6,924 nucleotides of DNA from an uncultured Selenomonadales bacterium (GCA_946403735.1 CAMJAZ010000085.1:1-6924); one strand, 5' to 3'. Positions 1 to 5,695 are shown, counted from the first letter of the stretch. Numbers and translations are program-made. The notes: a model not told the origin generated them from the letters alone.

Positions 1-35
1 AAACCGTTAATCGTGGGCGCACAAATGCCGCTATG

Positions 36-86
36 TTTTCTTTTGTTAATTTTCTTTTGCGCCAAAAGAAAAGTAATTCATTAAAA
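36..86. repeat. Imperfect palindrome, possible dispersed repeat or terminator-like hairpin
   Basis: A perfect 10-bp inverted repeat pairs TTTTCTTTTG (50-59) with CAAAAGAAAA (63-72) around the 3-base loop CGC. After one mismatch (49/73) the pairing resumes at 46-48 with 74-76, and again at 36-39 with 83-86, so the whole 36-86 segment reads as a decayed larger palindrome. The left arm also holds two direct copies of TTTTCTTTTG (36-45 and 50-59), giving a pyrimidine-only mirror repeat. No T-run follows on the + strand, so a classical + strand terminator is not well supported. A dispersed intergenic repeat or an end-of-operon element of the upstream gene is the likelier reading, but copy number cannot be judged from one window. 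Confidence 0.6.
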
Positions 87-96
87 TAAAAAAATT

Positions 97-132
97 TATA
101 AATTGAATTGCAAATAGCTAAGTGACTATATT
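97..132 (+). promoter_or_regulatory. AT-rich leader of asd, promoter not clearly resolved
   Basis: The stretch before asd is almost pure A/T from 83 to 109. TTGAAT (103-108) and TATATT (127-132) are 18 bases apart and match the sigma-A consensus at 4 and 5 of 6 positions, but transcription would then begin inside the ribosome binding site. A second -10-like box, TATAAA (97-102), has no acceptable -35 partner. A promoter is expected here, but its exact position is uncertain. No lysine-riboswitch-sized structure fits in the 144 bases available. Confidence 0.25.
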
Positions 133-144
133 TAAGGAGACGTT

Positions 145-1167
145 ATGAAGAAAGTTAATCTTGCAATAGTCGGCGTAACTGGTGCAGTTGGACAGGAATT
201 TTTAAAATTGATTGAGGAAAGAAATTTTCCATACGCAAATTTGAAAATGCTTGCCTCTGCGCGGTCGGCTGGCAAAAAAATAAATTTTATGGGCAAAGAA
301 TACACCGTCGAAGAAACTACGGAAAATTCTTTTGACGGCGTTGACATTGCACTTTTTGCAGGTGGTAAGGCTAGTAAACTTTTTGGACCTGCGGCAGTTA
401 AAGCAGGCGCTATCGTCATTGACAATTCCAGCACGTACCGAATGGATCCCAATGTTCCGCTTGTCGTACCTGAAGTAAATCCTCATGCAATTTTTCAACA
501 TAAAGGAATTATCGCCAATCCAAATTGTTCAACGATTATTATGGTTATGGCGTTAAAACCGCTTTACGATTTGTCGAAAATTAAAAGAATCGTCGTTTCA
601 ACGTACCAAGCAGTTAGCGGCGCTGGTCGTGAAGGTATGGACGAACTTAAAAATCAGCTTGATGACCTTGCCAACGATAAGACGCCGCAAGCTAACGTTT
701 TGCCCGTCGCGTCACTTAACAAACACTATCAAATTGCGTCGAACTTACTGCCGCAGATTGATATTTTCATGGATAACGATTACACAAAAGAAGAAATGAA
801 AATGATTGATGAGACGCGGAAAATTATGGAAGATGCCGACATGAAAATCACGGCTACAACTGTTCGCGTCCCAGTCTATCGCAGTCACGCCGAATCCGTC
901 AACGTGGAATTTTACGACGAAGTTTCCGCCGAATCTGCGCGGGCGGCACTTGAAAAGTTTGACGGTGTAGTAGTTCGTGACAATCCCGCCGAAATGATTT
1001 ACCCTCAACCTTTGGAAACGTCTGGCAAAGATGACGTTGAAGTTGGTAGAATCAGAAAAGATTTTTCAGTTGAACACGGCTTGAACTTTTGGGTATGCGG
1101 CGATCAAATTCGCAAAGGCGCGGCGCTTAACGCTCTGCAAATTGCTGAACGCTTGATTAAAGGTTAG
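145..1167 (+). CDS. asd: Aspartate-semialdehyde dehydrogenase
   Basis: This cytoplasmic enzyme reduces L-aspartyl-4-phosphate to L-aspartate-4-semialdehyde with NADPH, the branch point to lysine/diaminopimelate, threonine and methionine. The 340-residue product has the usual length. An N-terminal Rossmann fold carries GVTGAVGQE (about residues 10-18) for NADP binding. The active-site cysteine is C128 in NPNCSTI, and the acid/base histidine is H248 in RSHAESVNVEF. TYQAVSGAGREGMDEL follows the catalytic strand as in the bacterial enzymes, and the C-terminus retains VGRIRKD. The ATG is preceded by AAGGAGA (134-140) at a good distance, and no earlier in-frame start looks better. It stands 60 bases ahead of ireB with no obvious terminator, so read-through into the next cluster is possible. 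The usual partner dapA is not adjacent downstream. The family assignment is secure. Confidence 0.97.
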   Translation: MKKVNLAIVGVTGAVGQEFLKLIEERNFPYANLKMLASARSAGKKINFMGKEYTVEETTENSFDGVDIALFAGGKASKLFGPAAVKAGAIVIDNSSTYRMDPNVPLVVPEVNPHAIFQHKGIIANPNCSTIIMVMALKPLYDLSKIKRIVVSTYQAVSGAGREGMDELKNQLDDLANDKTPQANVLPVASLNKHYQIASNLLPQIDIFMDNDYTKEEMKMIDETRKIMEDADMKITATTVRVPVYRSHAESVNVEFYDEVSAESARAALEKFDGVVVRDNPAEMIYPQPLETSGKDDVEVGRIRKDFSVEHGLNFWVCGDQIRKGAALNALQIAERLIKG

Positions 1168-1188
1168 TTTTCTTTCTTTTCTACAAGT

Positions 1189-1212
1189 TAAAAGCTAACA
1201 CCTAAAAGCTAA
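1189..1212 (+). repeat. Directly repeated decamer TAAAAGCTAA
   Basis: The decamer occurs at 1189-1198 and again at 1203-1212, a 14-base period, in the short asd-ireB gap and immediately before the ireB ribosome binding site. It could be a regulatory half-site pair or a slippage product. Nothing else in the window identifies a binding protein. Confidence 0.45.
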
Positions 1213-1227
1213 ACTGGAGGTGATTTC

Positions 1228-1488
1228 GTGGTTAGTGATGAAACGATGACTTTCAAATTTGGCACGGAAGAAAATCGAGCCGAAAAAGTCATAAAGAACG
1301 CTTACTTGGCAATGAGTGAAAAAGGCTACAATCCTGTTCACCAACTTGTAGGCTACCTTCTTAGCGGCGACCCCGCGTACATTACGAGCCATATGGACGC
1401 ACGCAGTACAATAAGAAAAGTTGAACGTGACGAACTTTTAGAAGAACTTGTCCGCACGTACTTAAAAAATTTGGAGAAAAAATCTTGA
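1228..1488 (+). CDS. ireB: IreB family regulatory phosphoprotein (UPF0297, YrzL-like)
   Basis: This small cytoplasmic protein of 86 residues has the family's usual length and its conserved core, EKGYNPVHQLVGYLLSGDPAYI, followed by DARSTIRKVERDELLEELVRTYL. In Enterococcus faecalis IreB is a substrate of the transmembrane Ser/Thr kinase IreK and lowers cephalosporin resistance; the molecular mechanism is not established. The N-terminus here reads MVSDETMTF, so S3 and T6 sit where the phosphorylated threonines of the E. faecalis protein are expected. The start is a GTG preceded by an almost ideal TGGAGGTGAT (1215-1224), which settles the choice. The gene ends inside the ruvX start codon, a 4-base overlap typical of translational coupling. 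The neighbours ruvX and DUF1292 are its standard Bacillota companions. No kinase or phosphatase gene lies in the window. Confidence 0.93.
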   Translation: MVSDETMTFKFGTEENRAEKVIKNAYLAMSEKGYNPVHQLVGYLLSGDPAYITSHMDARSTIRKVERDELLEELVRTYLKNLEKKS

Positions 1489-1934
1489 GATGTCTTTCAC
1501 TTGATATTGGCGACAAAACTATTGGAATTGCCGTCAGCGATCCATTTGGACTTACCGCGCAGGGCGTCAAAACTATTCACCGCACGTCGAAAAAAAATGA
1601 CATTGCGGAACTTGGCGCTTTAATTTCTGAATACGAAGTTGAAACGCTGATAATTGGTCTGCCGAAAAATATGGACGGTACGGAGGGCGAACGTTGCGAA
1701 CTTGTTAGAAAGTTTGCCACGAAAGTTAAAGGCGCTTATCCTACCGTCGAACAAATTTTTTGGGACGAAAGATTAACTACCGTTGCCGCTGAAAATTTTT
1801 TAATATCAGCGGACGTTAGCCGCAGTAAGCGAAAAAAAGTTATTGACAAAATGGCGGCTGTCTACATTTTGCAAAGTTATCTTGACAGCTTGCCTACTAG
1901 CGATTTATCGAAAGGAGAAAATTTTAATGGCTAA
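1485..1934 (+). CDS. ruvX: Holliday junction resolvase-like protein RuvX/YqgF
   Basis: This is a 149-residue RNase H-fold nuclease of the YqgF/RuvX family, implicated in Holliday-junction resolution and, in E. coli, in 16S rRNA 5'-end maturation. It opens with LSLDIGDKTIGIAVSD, giving D7 as the first metal ligand. LIIGLPKNMDGTEG follows at mid-protein, WDERLTT supplies D94/E95, and KVIDKMAAVYILQSYLD supplies D121; these are the family's conserved acidic positions. Length is normal. The TTG start (1485-1487) overlaps the ireB stop as TTGA and is backed by GGAG (1473-1476) eight bases upstream; the next residues run straight into the conserved first strand, so no alternative start fits. The 3' end overlaps the next gene by 8 bases. 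The biological role in Bacillota is less certain than the family assignment. Confidence 0.95.
   Translation: MRCLSLDIGDKTIGIAVSDPFGLTAQGVKTIHRTSKKNDIAELGALISEYEVETLIIGLPKNMDGTEGERCELVRKFATKVKGAYPTVEQIFWDERLTTVAAENFLISADVSRSKRKKVIDKMAAVYILQSYLDSLPTSDLSKGENFNG
1911..1917 (+). promoter_or_regulatory. Ribosome binding site fixing the DUF1292 start
   Basis: AAAGGAG lies inside the ruvX coding sequence, nine bases ahead of the ATG at 1927. It favours that ATG over the earlier in-frame ATG at 1843, whose 28-residue extension overlaps ruvX deeply and has no family resemblance. Confidence 0.8.
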
Positions 1935-2331
1935 GAAAAAAAATGTTGAAGAAAATATCGTTGAGGAAGAAATTTTAGATGATGAAAATTTAGATGACGA
2001 AGATTTTGGCGAAGTTGTAGTTGAAATGACGGACGACGAAGGCAATTCCTATTTCTACACCGAGCAGATGATTATTCCAGTTGGCGACGACGATTTTGCA
2101 TTGTTGGTTGAGATTAAAGACCACGACCATTGCGAACATGAACATCATCACGACCATGAAGGTTGCGAATGTGGTTGCGATTGCGAAGACGGCGACGTTA
2201 TAATTGCTAAAATCGTCACGGACGAAGAAACTGGCGAAGATATTTACGTTGAACCAACTGACGAAGAATTTGAAGCTGTACAAAAAGCGTATGAAGCAAT
2301 GATTGAAGCGGATTTTGACGACGAAGAATAG
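1927..2331 (+). CDS. DUF1292 (YrzB-like) protein with a His/Cys-rich insert
   Basis: This is a 134-residue, very acidic protein of unknown function, matching the DUF1292 pattern: VEMTDDEGNSYFYTEQMII, then a strand ending FALLVEI (to residue 63), and a C-terminal part reading IIAKIVTDEETGEDIYVEPTDEEF and ending in a helix. Between the two halves, residues 65-88 (bases 2119-2190) hold seven histidines (66, 68, 71, 73, 74, 75, 77) and five cysteines (69, 80, 82, 84, 86) among Asp/Glu. That looks like a flexible metal-binding loop, such as for zinc, nickel or copper; this is inference. Bacillus YrzB is about 90 residues, so both the acidic N-terminus and the loop are extra. No signal peptide or membrane segment is present, so it is probably cytoplasmic. 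It is coupled to ruvX by an 8-base overlap and lies 5 bases from mltG. It accompanies ireB-ruvX in many Bacillota. Confidence 0.88.
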   Translation: MAKKKNVEENIVEEEILDDENLDDEDFGEVVVEMTDDEGNSYFYTEQMIIPVGDDDFALLVEIKDHDHCEHEHHHDHEGCECGCDCEDGDVIIAKIVTDEETGEDIYVEPTDEEFEAVQKAYEAMIEADFDDEE

Positions 2332-2336
2332 CTTAA

Positions 2337-3548
2337 ATGAAATTCCCCTTTTTCAATTCAGATAAAAAAAAATCTAAGGGCAATATCTCAACGATTGGCA
2401 GTAGACGTGACAGAAAAAACGAATCGCAGAAAAAATTTTTATCCAAAGTTTTATCTAAAATCGGTTCAATCTTACTTGCGCCATTTCGTTGGATAAAGTC
2501 CCTGCTTACAGACATTTCCTTTAAATATGTGGCGTCGATAGGTTGCGGCGTCGTATTTTGTATTGTGCTAGTTGGCGCGGCATTGATTTTTATAGACCCT
2601 TCATCAATTAAGCCTGAACAACAGCTTAAACCTTCGACGGCTGATGAACCTGATGAAAAGCGCGTTCACGTCAAAATTACTGAAGGAATGACTGTTTCTG
2701 AAATTGCTGATATTCTTGAGGCTAAAGACGTTATCGCTAGCAGTTTGAAGTTTAGGATTGTCTCACGTCTTCGCGGTTATGATGACCAAATGAAACCTGG
2801 TACTTACATTTTCACTGCAAGTATGAATGATGAGGAAGTTTTTGCAAAACTTTTAAGCGGCGAAAAATATTTGGTGAAGTTTACCATTCCCGAAGGTTTT
2901 GGCGTCAAGGAAATTGCTGACAGACTTTACAATTTAGATTTAGTTGACAGGGAAGATTTTTTGAAGGCAGCAACAGATTTTGCGCCGTATGGCTATATGC
3001 GTAAACACAAAGATGTACGCTATGCGGCGGAAGGTTTTTTGTTCCCAGAAACTTATTCGGTTGAAAGTGACACATCGATTGAAGATATTTTGAAGATGAT
3101 GGCGGCGGAATTTGACAAACGAATAACGCCAGAAATGCGTGAACGTGCGCAGGAATTGGGCTTGTCAGTGTACGATTTAACAACGCTTGCGTCATTGGTG
3201 GAACGTGAAGTACGCTATCCAGAAGATAGAGCGATTGTAGCACAAGTTTTTCTTAAGCGCTTGCAAATGAATATGCCGTTGCAGACGGACGCCACATTAC
3301 AATATTTGTTGAACGAGCCAAAGGAAGATGTGACGCTTGAAGATACTGAAATTGAATCGCCGTACAACACGTATAAACACGCGGGCTTGCCGCCAGGACC
3401 TATTGCAAATCCTGGTATGGATTCGATTGAGGCGGTACTTCATCCAGCCGACACAGATTATTTGTACTTCGTCGCCGACCGAAAGGGGCATAATCATTAT
3501 TCGCACACTTACGAAGAGCATTTAGTTTTAGTCAATCAATATCGTTAA
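2337..3548 (+). CDS. mltG: Endolytic transglycosylase MltG (YceG-like)
   Basis: MltG cleaves nascent peptidoglycan strands inside the chain, leaving 1,6-anhydro ends and limiting glycan length. The 403-residue product has a basic cytoplasmic N-terminus of about 64 residues, a single membrane segment near residues 65-86, and an extracytoplasmic part. That part begins with a LysM-like subdomain from about residue 110 (ITEGMTVSEIADIL, then KPGTYIF) and ends with the YceG catalytic domain. TTLASLVEREV places the catalytic glutamate at E289, equivalent to E218 of E. coli MltG. Downstream, LQTDATLQYLL, SPYNTYKHAGLPPGPIANPG and a closing HTYEEH are family signatures. A stretch at about residues 34-60 could form an amphipathic helix before the membrane segment. 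No clear Shine-Dalgarno precedes the ATG; the stop of the upstream gene lies 5 bases away, so translation by coupling is likely. Neighbourhood with ireB-ruvX-DUF1292 is the usual one. Confidence 0.95.
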   Translation: MKFPFFNSDKKKSKGNISTIGSRRDRKNESQKKFLSKVLSKIGSILLAPFRWIKSLLTDISFKYVASIGCGVVFCIVLVGAALIFIDPSSIKPEQQLKPSTADEPDEKRVHVKITEGMTVSEIADILEAKDVIASSLKFRIVSRLRGYDDQMKPGTYIFTASMNDEEVFAKLLSGEKYLVKFTIPEGFGVKEIADRLYNLDLVDREDFLKAATDFAPYGYMRKHKDVRYAAEGFLFPETYSVESDTSIEDILKMMAAEFDKRITPEMRERAQELGLSVYDLTTLASLVEREVRYPEDRAIVAQVFLKRLQMNMPLQTDATLQYLLNEPKEDVTLEDTEIESPYNTYKHAGLPPGPIANPGMDSIEAVLHPADTDYLYFVADRKGHNHYSHTYEEHLVLVNQYR

Positions 3549-3561
3549 TAGAGGAAAAATT

Positions 3562-4767
3562 TTGAGCATTGAACTTTTAGCACCAGCAGGGAATTTTGAA
3601 AAACTTCAAGCCGCGTTGACTTACGGAGCGGACGCAGTTTATATTGGCGGGAAAAATTTTAATCTACGCGCCTTTAGTGACAACTTCGACGAATCGGAAA
3701 TTGTTCAAGCCGTCGACTTCACACATAAACTTGGTAAAAAAATTTACGTTACGGTAAATATTTTCGCGAAAAATGCGGACTTCGATGAACTTGCCGCGTA
3801 CTTAAAATTTTTGGACGACGTTGGAGTTGACGCCATTTTAATTTCAGATTTAGGCGTTTTCACTTTAGCTAAGGAAGTTACAAAAAATCTTGACTTGCAC
3901 GTCAGCACGCAAGCTAACATTACGAATTACCGCGCAGTGAATTTTTTCCACGAACTTGGCGCAAGTCGAATCGTTTTAGCGCGTGAATTGACTTGTGACG
4001 AAATTTCAGCGATTAAACATAACTGCGCGGCAGAACTTGAAATTTTTGTACACGGCGCAATGTGCATTTCGTATTCAGGACGTTGCTACTTGTCGCACTA
4101 CTTGACGGGCAGAAGTGGCAATCGCGGCGAATGTACGCACTCATGCCGTTGGAAATATTCACTTGTCGAAGAAAAACGACCGAATGAATATTTTAACGTT
4201 GAAGAAGATGAGCGCGGCGCTTACGTGATGAACTCGAAAGATTTATGTTTGCTACCGTGCCTTGATAAAGTTATTGAAAGCGGCGTTTCGTCATTGAAGA
4301 TTGAAGGGCGAATGAAAAGCGTTAATTACGTGGCGGGCGTCGTCAAAACTTATCGACAAGCCATTGATTCATACCTTGAAAATCCAGCAAATTTTAAAAT
4401 TCTGTCTGAATGGTTAAACGAACTGGATAAAGTTGCACATCGCCCGTACACGACGGGATTTTTTATAAGTGACAGCAAGCCTACGGAAATTTATGACACG
4501 TCGAAACCTAAACGTAGTTCAGACTTTCTCGGCATCGTTAGAGATTTTGACGCCGATAAAATGTTGGCTACGATTGAACAGCGCGGCAAGTTTGAAGTTG
4601 GACAGGACGTAGAATTTTTTCAGCCGCACGGTAAAACTTTCACACAGAAAATTTTAAAAATGTTTGACACAGACGGACAAGAAATTTTATCAGCGCCGCA
4701 CGCTCAACAAATTGTGAAAATTCCAGTAGAAAATTCTGTAGAAAATTTTTCATTGATGAGAACTTGA
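3562..4767 (+). CDS. Peptidase U32 family protein, probable tRNA hydroxylation protein (TrhP/YrrO-like)
   Basis: The 401-residue protein opens with ELLAPAGNFEKLQAALTYGADAVYIGG, the start of the U32 TIM barrel, and bears the family signature at residues 160-178 (EIFVHG, then C168 and C175). C191 and, in NSKDLC, C229 complete the cysteine set known to hold a [4Fe-4S] cluster in UbiU-type relatives; C195 and C233 are additional. A C-terminal beta-barrel domain follows from about residue 315. Members first called peptidases are now linked to RNA or quinone hydroxylation. In Bacillus subtilis the homologues next to mltG (yrrN, yrrO) take part in prephenate-dependent hydroxylation of tRNA U34, which is the best guess here; RlhA-type rRNA hydroxylation is an alternative. 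The TTG start has GAGG (3551-3554) seven bases upstream and lies 13 bases after mltG. No methyltransferase (trmR) or second U32 copy is adjacent. Confidence 0.88.
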   Translation: MSIELLAPAGNFEKLQAALTYGADAVYIGGKNFNLRAFSDNFDESEIVQAVDFTHKLGKKIYVTVNIFAKNADFDELAAYLKFLDDVGVDAILISDLGVFTLAKEVTKNLDLHVSTQANITNYRAVNFFHELGASRIVLARELTCDEISAIKHNCAAELEIFVHGAMCISYSGRCYLSHYLTGRSGNRGECTHSCRWKYSLVEEKRPNEYFNVEEDERGAYVMNSKDLCLLPCLDKVIESGVSSLKIEGRMKSVNYVAGVVKTYRQAIDSYLENPANFKILSEWLNELDKVAHRPYTTGFFISDSKPTEIYDTSKPKRSSDFLGIVRDFDADKMLATIEQRGKFEVGQDVEFFQPHGKTFTQKILKMFDTDGQEILSAPHAQQIVKIPVENSVENFSLMRT

Positions 4768-4799
4768 AAAGTGGCTTGAACGCAACTATTGAATTTTCC

Positions 4800-4828
4800 T
4801 TGACACAGCATTAATCAGCTTGTAAAAT
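4800..4828 (+). promoter_or_regulatory. Distal sigma-A-type promoter of the pyrH operon (P1)
   Basis: A perfect -35 box TTGACA (4800-4805) and a -10 box TAAAAT (4823-4828, 5 of 6 matches) are separated by 17 bases. Transcription would start near 4835, about 110 bases before the pyrH start. It lies in non-coding DNA just after the U32 gene. Confidence 0.7.
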
Positions 4829-4863
4829 TTACTTCACGACGCGATCAAAATTATAAACTTCCA

Positions 4864-4888
4864 GCGCCTTGACATATGATTTTGGCGC
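4864..4888. promoter_or_regulatory. Inverted repeat GCGCC-N15-GGCGC around the P2 -35 box, possible operator
   Basis: GCGCC (4864-4868) and GGCGC (4884-4888) form a 5-bp inverted repeat whose 15-base interior contains the -35 hexamer of the proximal promoter. A repressor site is conceivable, but the arms are short and chance cannot be excluded. Confidence 0.25.
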
Positions 4889-4897
4889 GATTGTAAT
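4869..4897 (+). promoter_or_regulatory. Proximal sigma-A-type promoter of the pyrH operon (P2)
   Basis: A second perfect TTGACA (4869-4874) is followed, 17 bases later, by TGTAAT (4892-4897, 5 of 6 matches). Transcription would start near 4904, about 40 bases before the pyrH start codon. Its geometry repeats P1 exactly, 69 bases downstream. Confidence 0.7.
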
Positions 4898-4935
4898 AGT
4901 AGATAAAATTTTAAATTATAAAATTTCGACGCAGA

Positions 4936-4942
4936 AAGGAAG
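4936..4942 (+). promoter_or_regulatory. Shine-Dalgarno favouring the upstream pyrH start
   Basis: AAGGAAG, followed by TGA, resembles the anti-16S match and ends three bases before the ATG at 4946 (five if only AAGGA pairs), which is on the short side. The alternative ATG at 4988 has no Shine-Dalgarno-like sequence in the 20 bases before it. Confidence 0.55.
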
Positions 4943-4945
4943 TGA

Positions 4946-5695
4946 ATGGCGCGGCGTTGTCGTAAAAATTTTAGCCGCGCTGATTTTATGAAGTACAAGC
5001 GTGTCGTTTTGAAACTTAGCGGAGAAGCTTTAGCTGGCGATGATACTTTCGGCATAAATCCGCCTGTCGTAGCAGATATTGCCAAACAAATTAAAAAAGT
5101 TCATGAAGCTGGCTTAGAAGTCGCAGTCGTCGTAGGTGGCGGAAATATTTGGCGCGGACTTACTGGCTCGGAAATGGGTATGGATAGAGCGTCTGCCGAT
5201 TATATGGGAATGCTCGCTACGATTATGAATGCCCTTGCCTTGCAGGACGCGTTGGAAAAAATTCACGTCTTTACCCGCGTGCAAACTGCTATTGAAATGC
5301 GTGAAGTTGCTGAACCTTACATTAGACGCCGCGCAGTTCGTCATCTTGAAAAAATGCGTGTCGTAATTTTCGGCGGTGGTACTGGCAATCCGTACTTTTC
5401 AACAGATACAACTGCTGCCCTTCGTGCCGCTGAAATTGAAGCGGATGTTATTCTTATGGCGAAAAAAGGTACTGACGGCATTTACGATAGCGATCCAAAT
5501 AAAAATCCTAACGCAAAAAAGTTTGACACGCTTAAATACATTGATATTTTGAATCGCGAATTGCACGTTATGGACTCGACGGCAACTAGCCTTTGTATGG
5601 ATAATAAAATTCCTGTCGTCGTCTTCAACATTGACAATCACGAAAATATTGTTAAGGCGGCGCTAGGTGAACCAATCGGAACAACCGTAGGATAA
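4946..5695 (+). CDS. pyrH: UMP kinase (uridylate kinase)
   Basis: PyrH phosphorylates UMP to UDP with ATP in pyrimidine nucleotide synthesis; the bacterial enzyme is a cytoplasmic homohexamer of the amino-acid-kinase fold, usually activated by GTP and inhibited by UTP. KRVVLKLSGEALAG binds nucleotide phosphates, GGGNIWRG (64-71) is the glycine loop, MDRASADYMGMLAT (79-92) and GTGNPYFSTDTT (145-156) line the UMP site, and DSTATSLCMDN lies near the C-terminus. From the ATG at 4946 the protein has 249 residues, including 14 (MARRC to ADF) not typical of the family. From the internal ATG at 4988 it would begin MKYKRVVLKLSG, as relatives do, giving 235 residues. The Shine-Dalgarno supports 4946 and homology supports 4988; the start is unresolved. 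Two promoters precede it, and frr follows after 52 bases. rpsB-tsf, the usual upstream partners, are absent. Confidence 0.96.
   Translation: MARRCRKNFSRADFMKYKRVVLKLSGEALAGDDTFGINPPVVADIAKQIKKVHEAGLEVAVVVGGGNIWRGLTGSEMGMDRASADYMGMLATIMNALALQDALEKIHVFTRVQTAIEMREVAEPYIRRRAVRHLEKMRVVIFGGGTGNPYFSTDTTAALRAAEIEADVILMAKKGTDGIYDSDPNKNPNAKKFDTLKYIDILNRELHVMDSTATSLCMDNKIPVVVFNIDNHENIVKAALGEPIGTTVG
4947..4982 (+). promoter_or_regulatory. GC-rich hairpin over the pyrH start region
   Basis: GCGCGGC (4949-4955) is the exact reverse complement of GCCGCGC (4974-4980), with an 18-base AT-rich loop. Two G-U pairs (4948/4981 and 4947/4982) would extend the stem to nine pairs and bury two bases of the ATG at 4946. 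The stem is followed by TTTT (4984-4987) and then the second ATG (4988). This could be a translational block, a weak attenuator, or a chance product of arginine/alanine codons. Confidence 0.4.

Noticed and set aside
1..89. Possible 3' end of an upstream gene (frame 1 open to the TAA at 82-84, frame 3 open to the TAA at 87-89)
   Set aside because: Both frames run through the palindrome and give low-complexity Phe/Leu/Lys-rich tails. With two equally open frames and no recognisable protein end, neither can be called.
1..144. Lysine riboswitch or T-box before asd
   Set aside because: The space is too short and AT-rich, and none of the expected conserved leader sequences is visible. The hairpin at 36-86 alone does not resemble either.
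1882..1910. TTGACA inside the 3' end of ruvX as a promoter for the DUF1292 gene
   Set aside because: The sequence 17 bases downstream is a poor -10 and abuts the ribosome binding site. The genes are better explained as one transcript.
1843..1926. Upstream extension of the DUF1292 gene from an earlier ATG
   Set aside because: It lies wholly inside ruvX, has no ribosome binding site and no family resemblance. The ATG at 1927 has AAAGGAG at the right distance.
4726..4747. Repeated GTAGAAAATT at the end of the U32 gene
   Set aside because: It encodes a short Val-Glu-Asn repeat at a poorly conserved C-terminus, and two imperfectly placed copies of an A-rich decamer are not notable.
4834..5085. 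83-codon open frame on the - strand across the pyrH promoter region
   Set aside because: It overlaps the conserved 5' part of pyrH and both the P2 promoter and leader, and its translation resembles no family I know. It is a by-product of an AT-rich spacer and biased codons.
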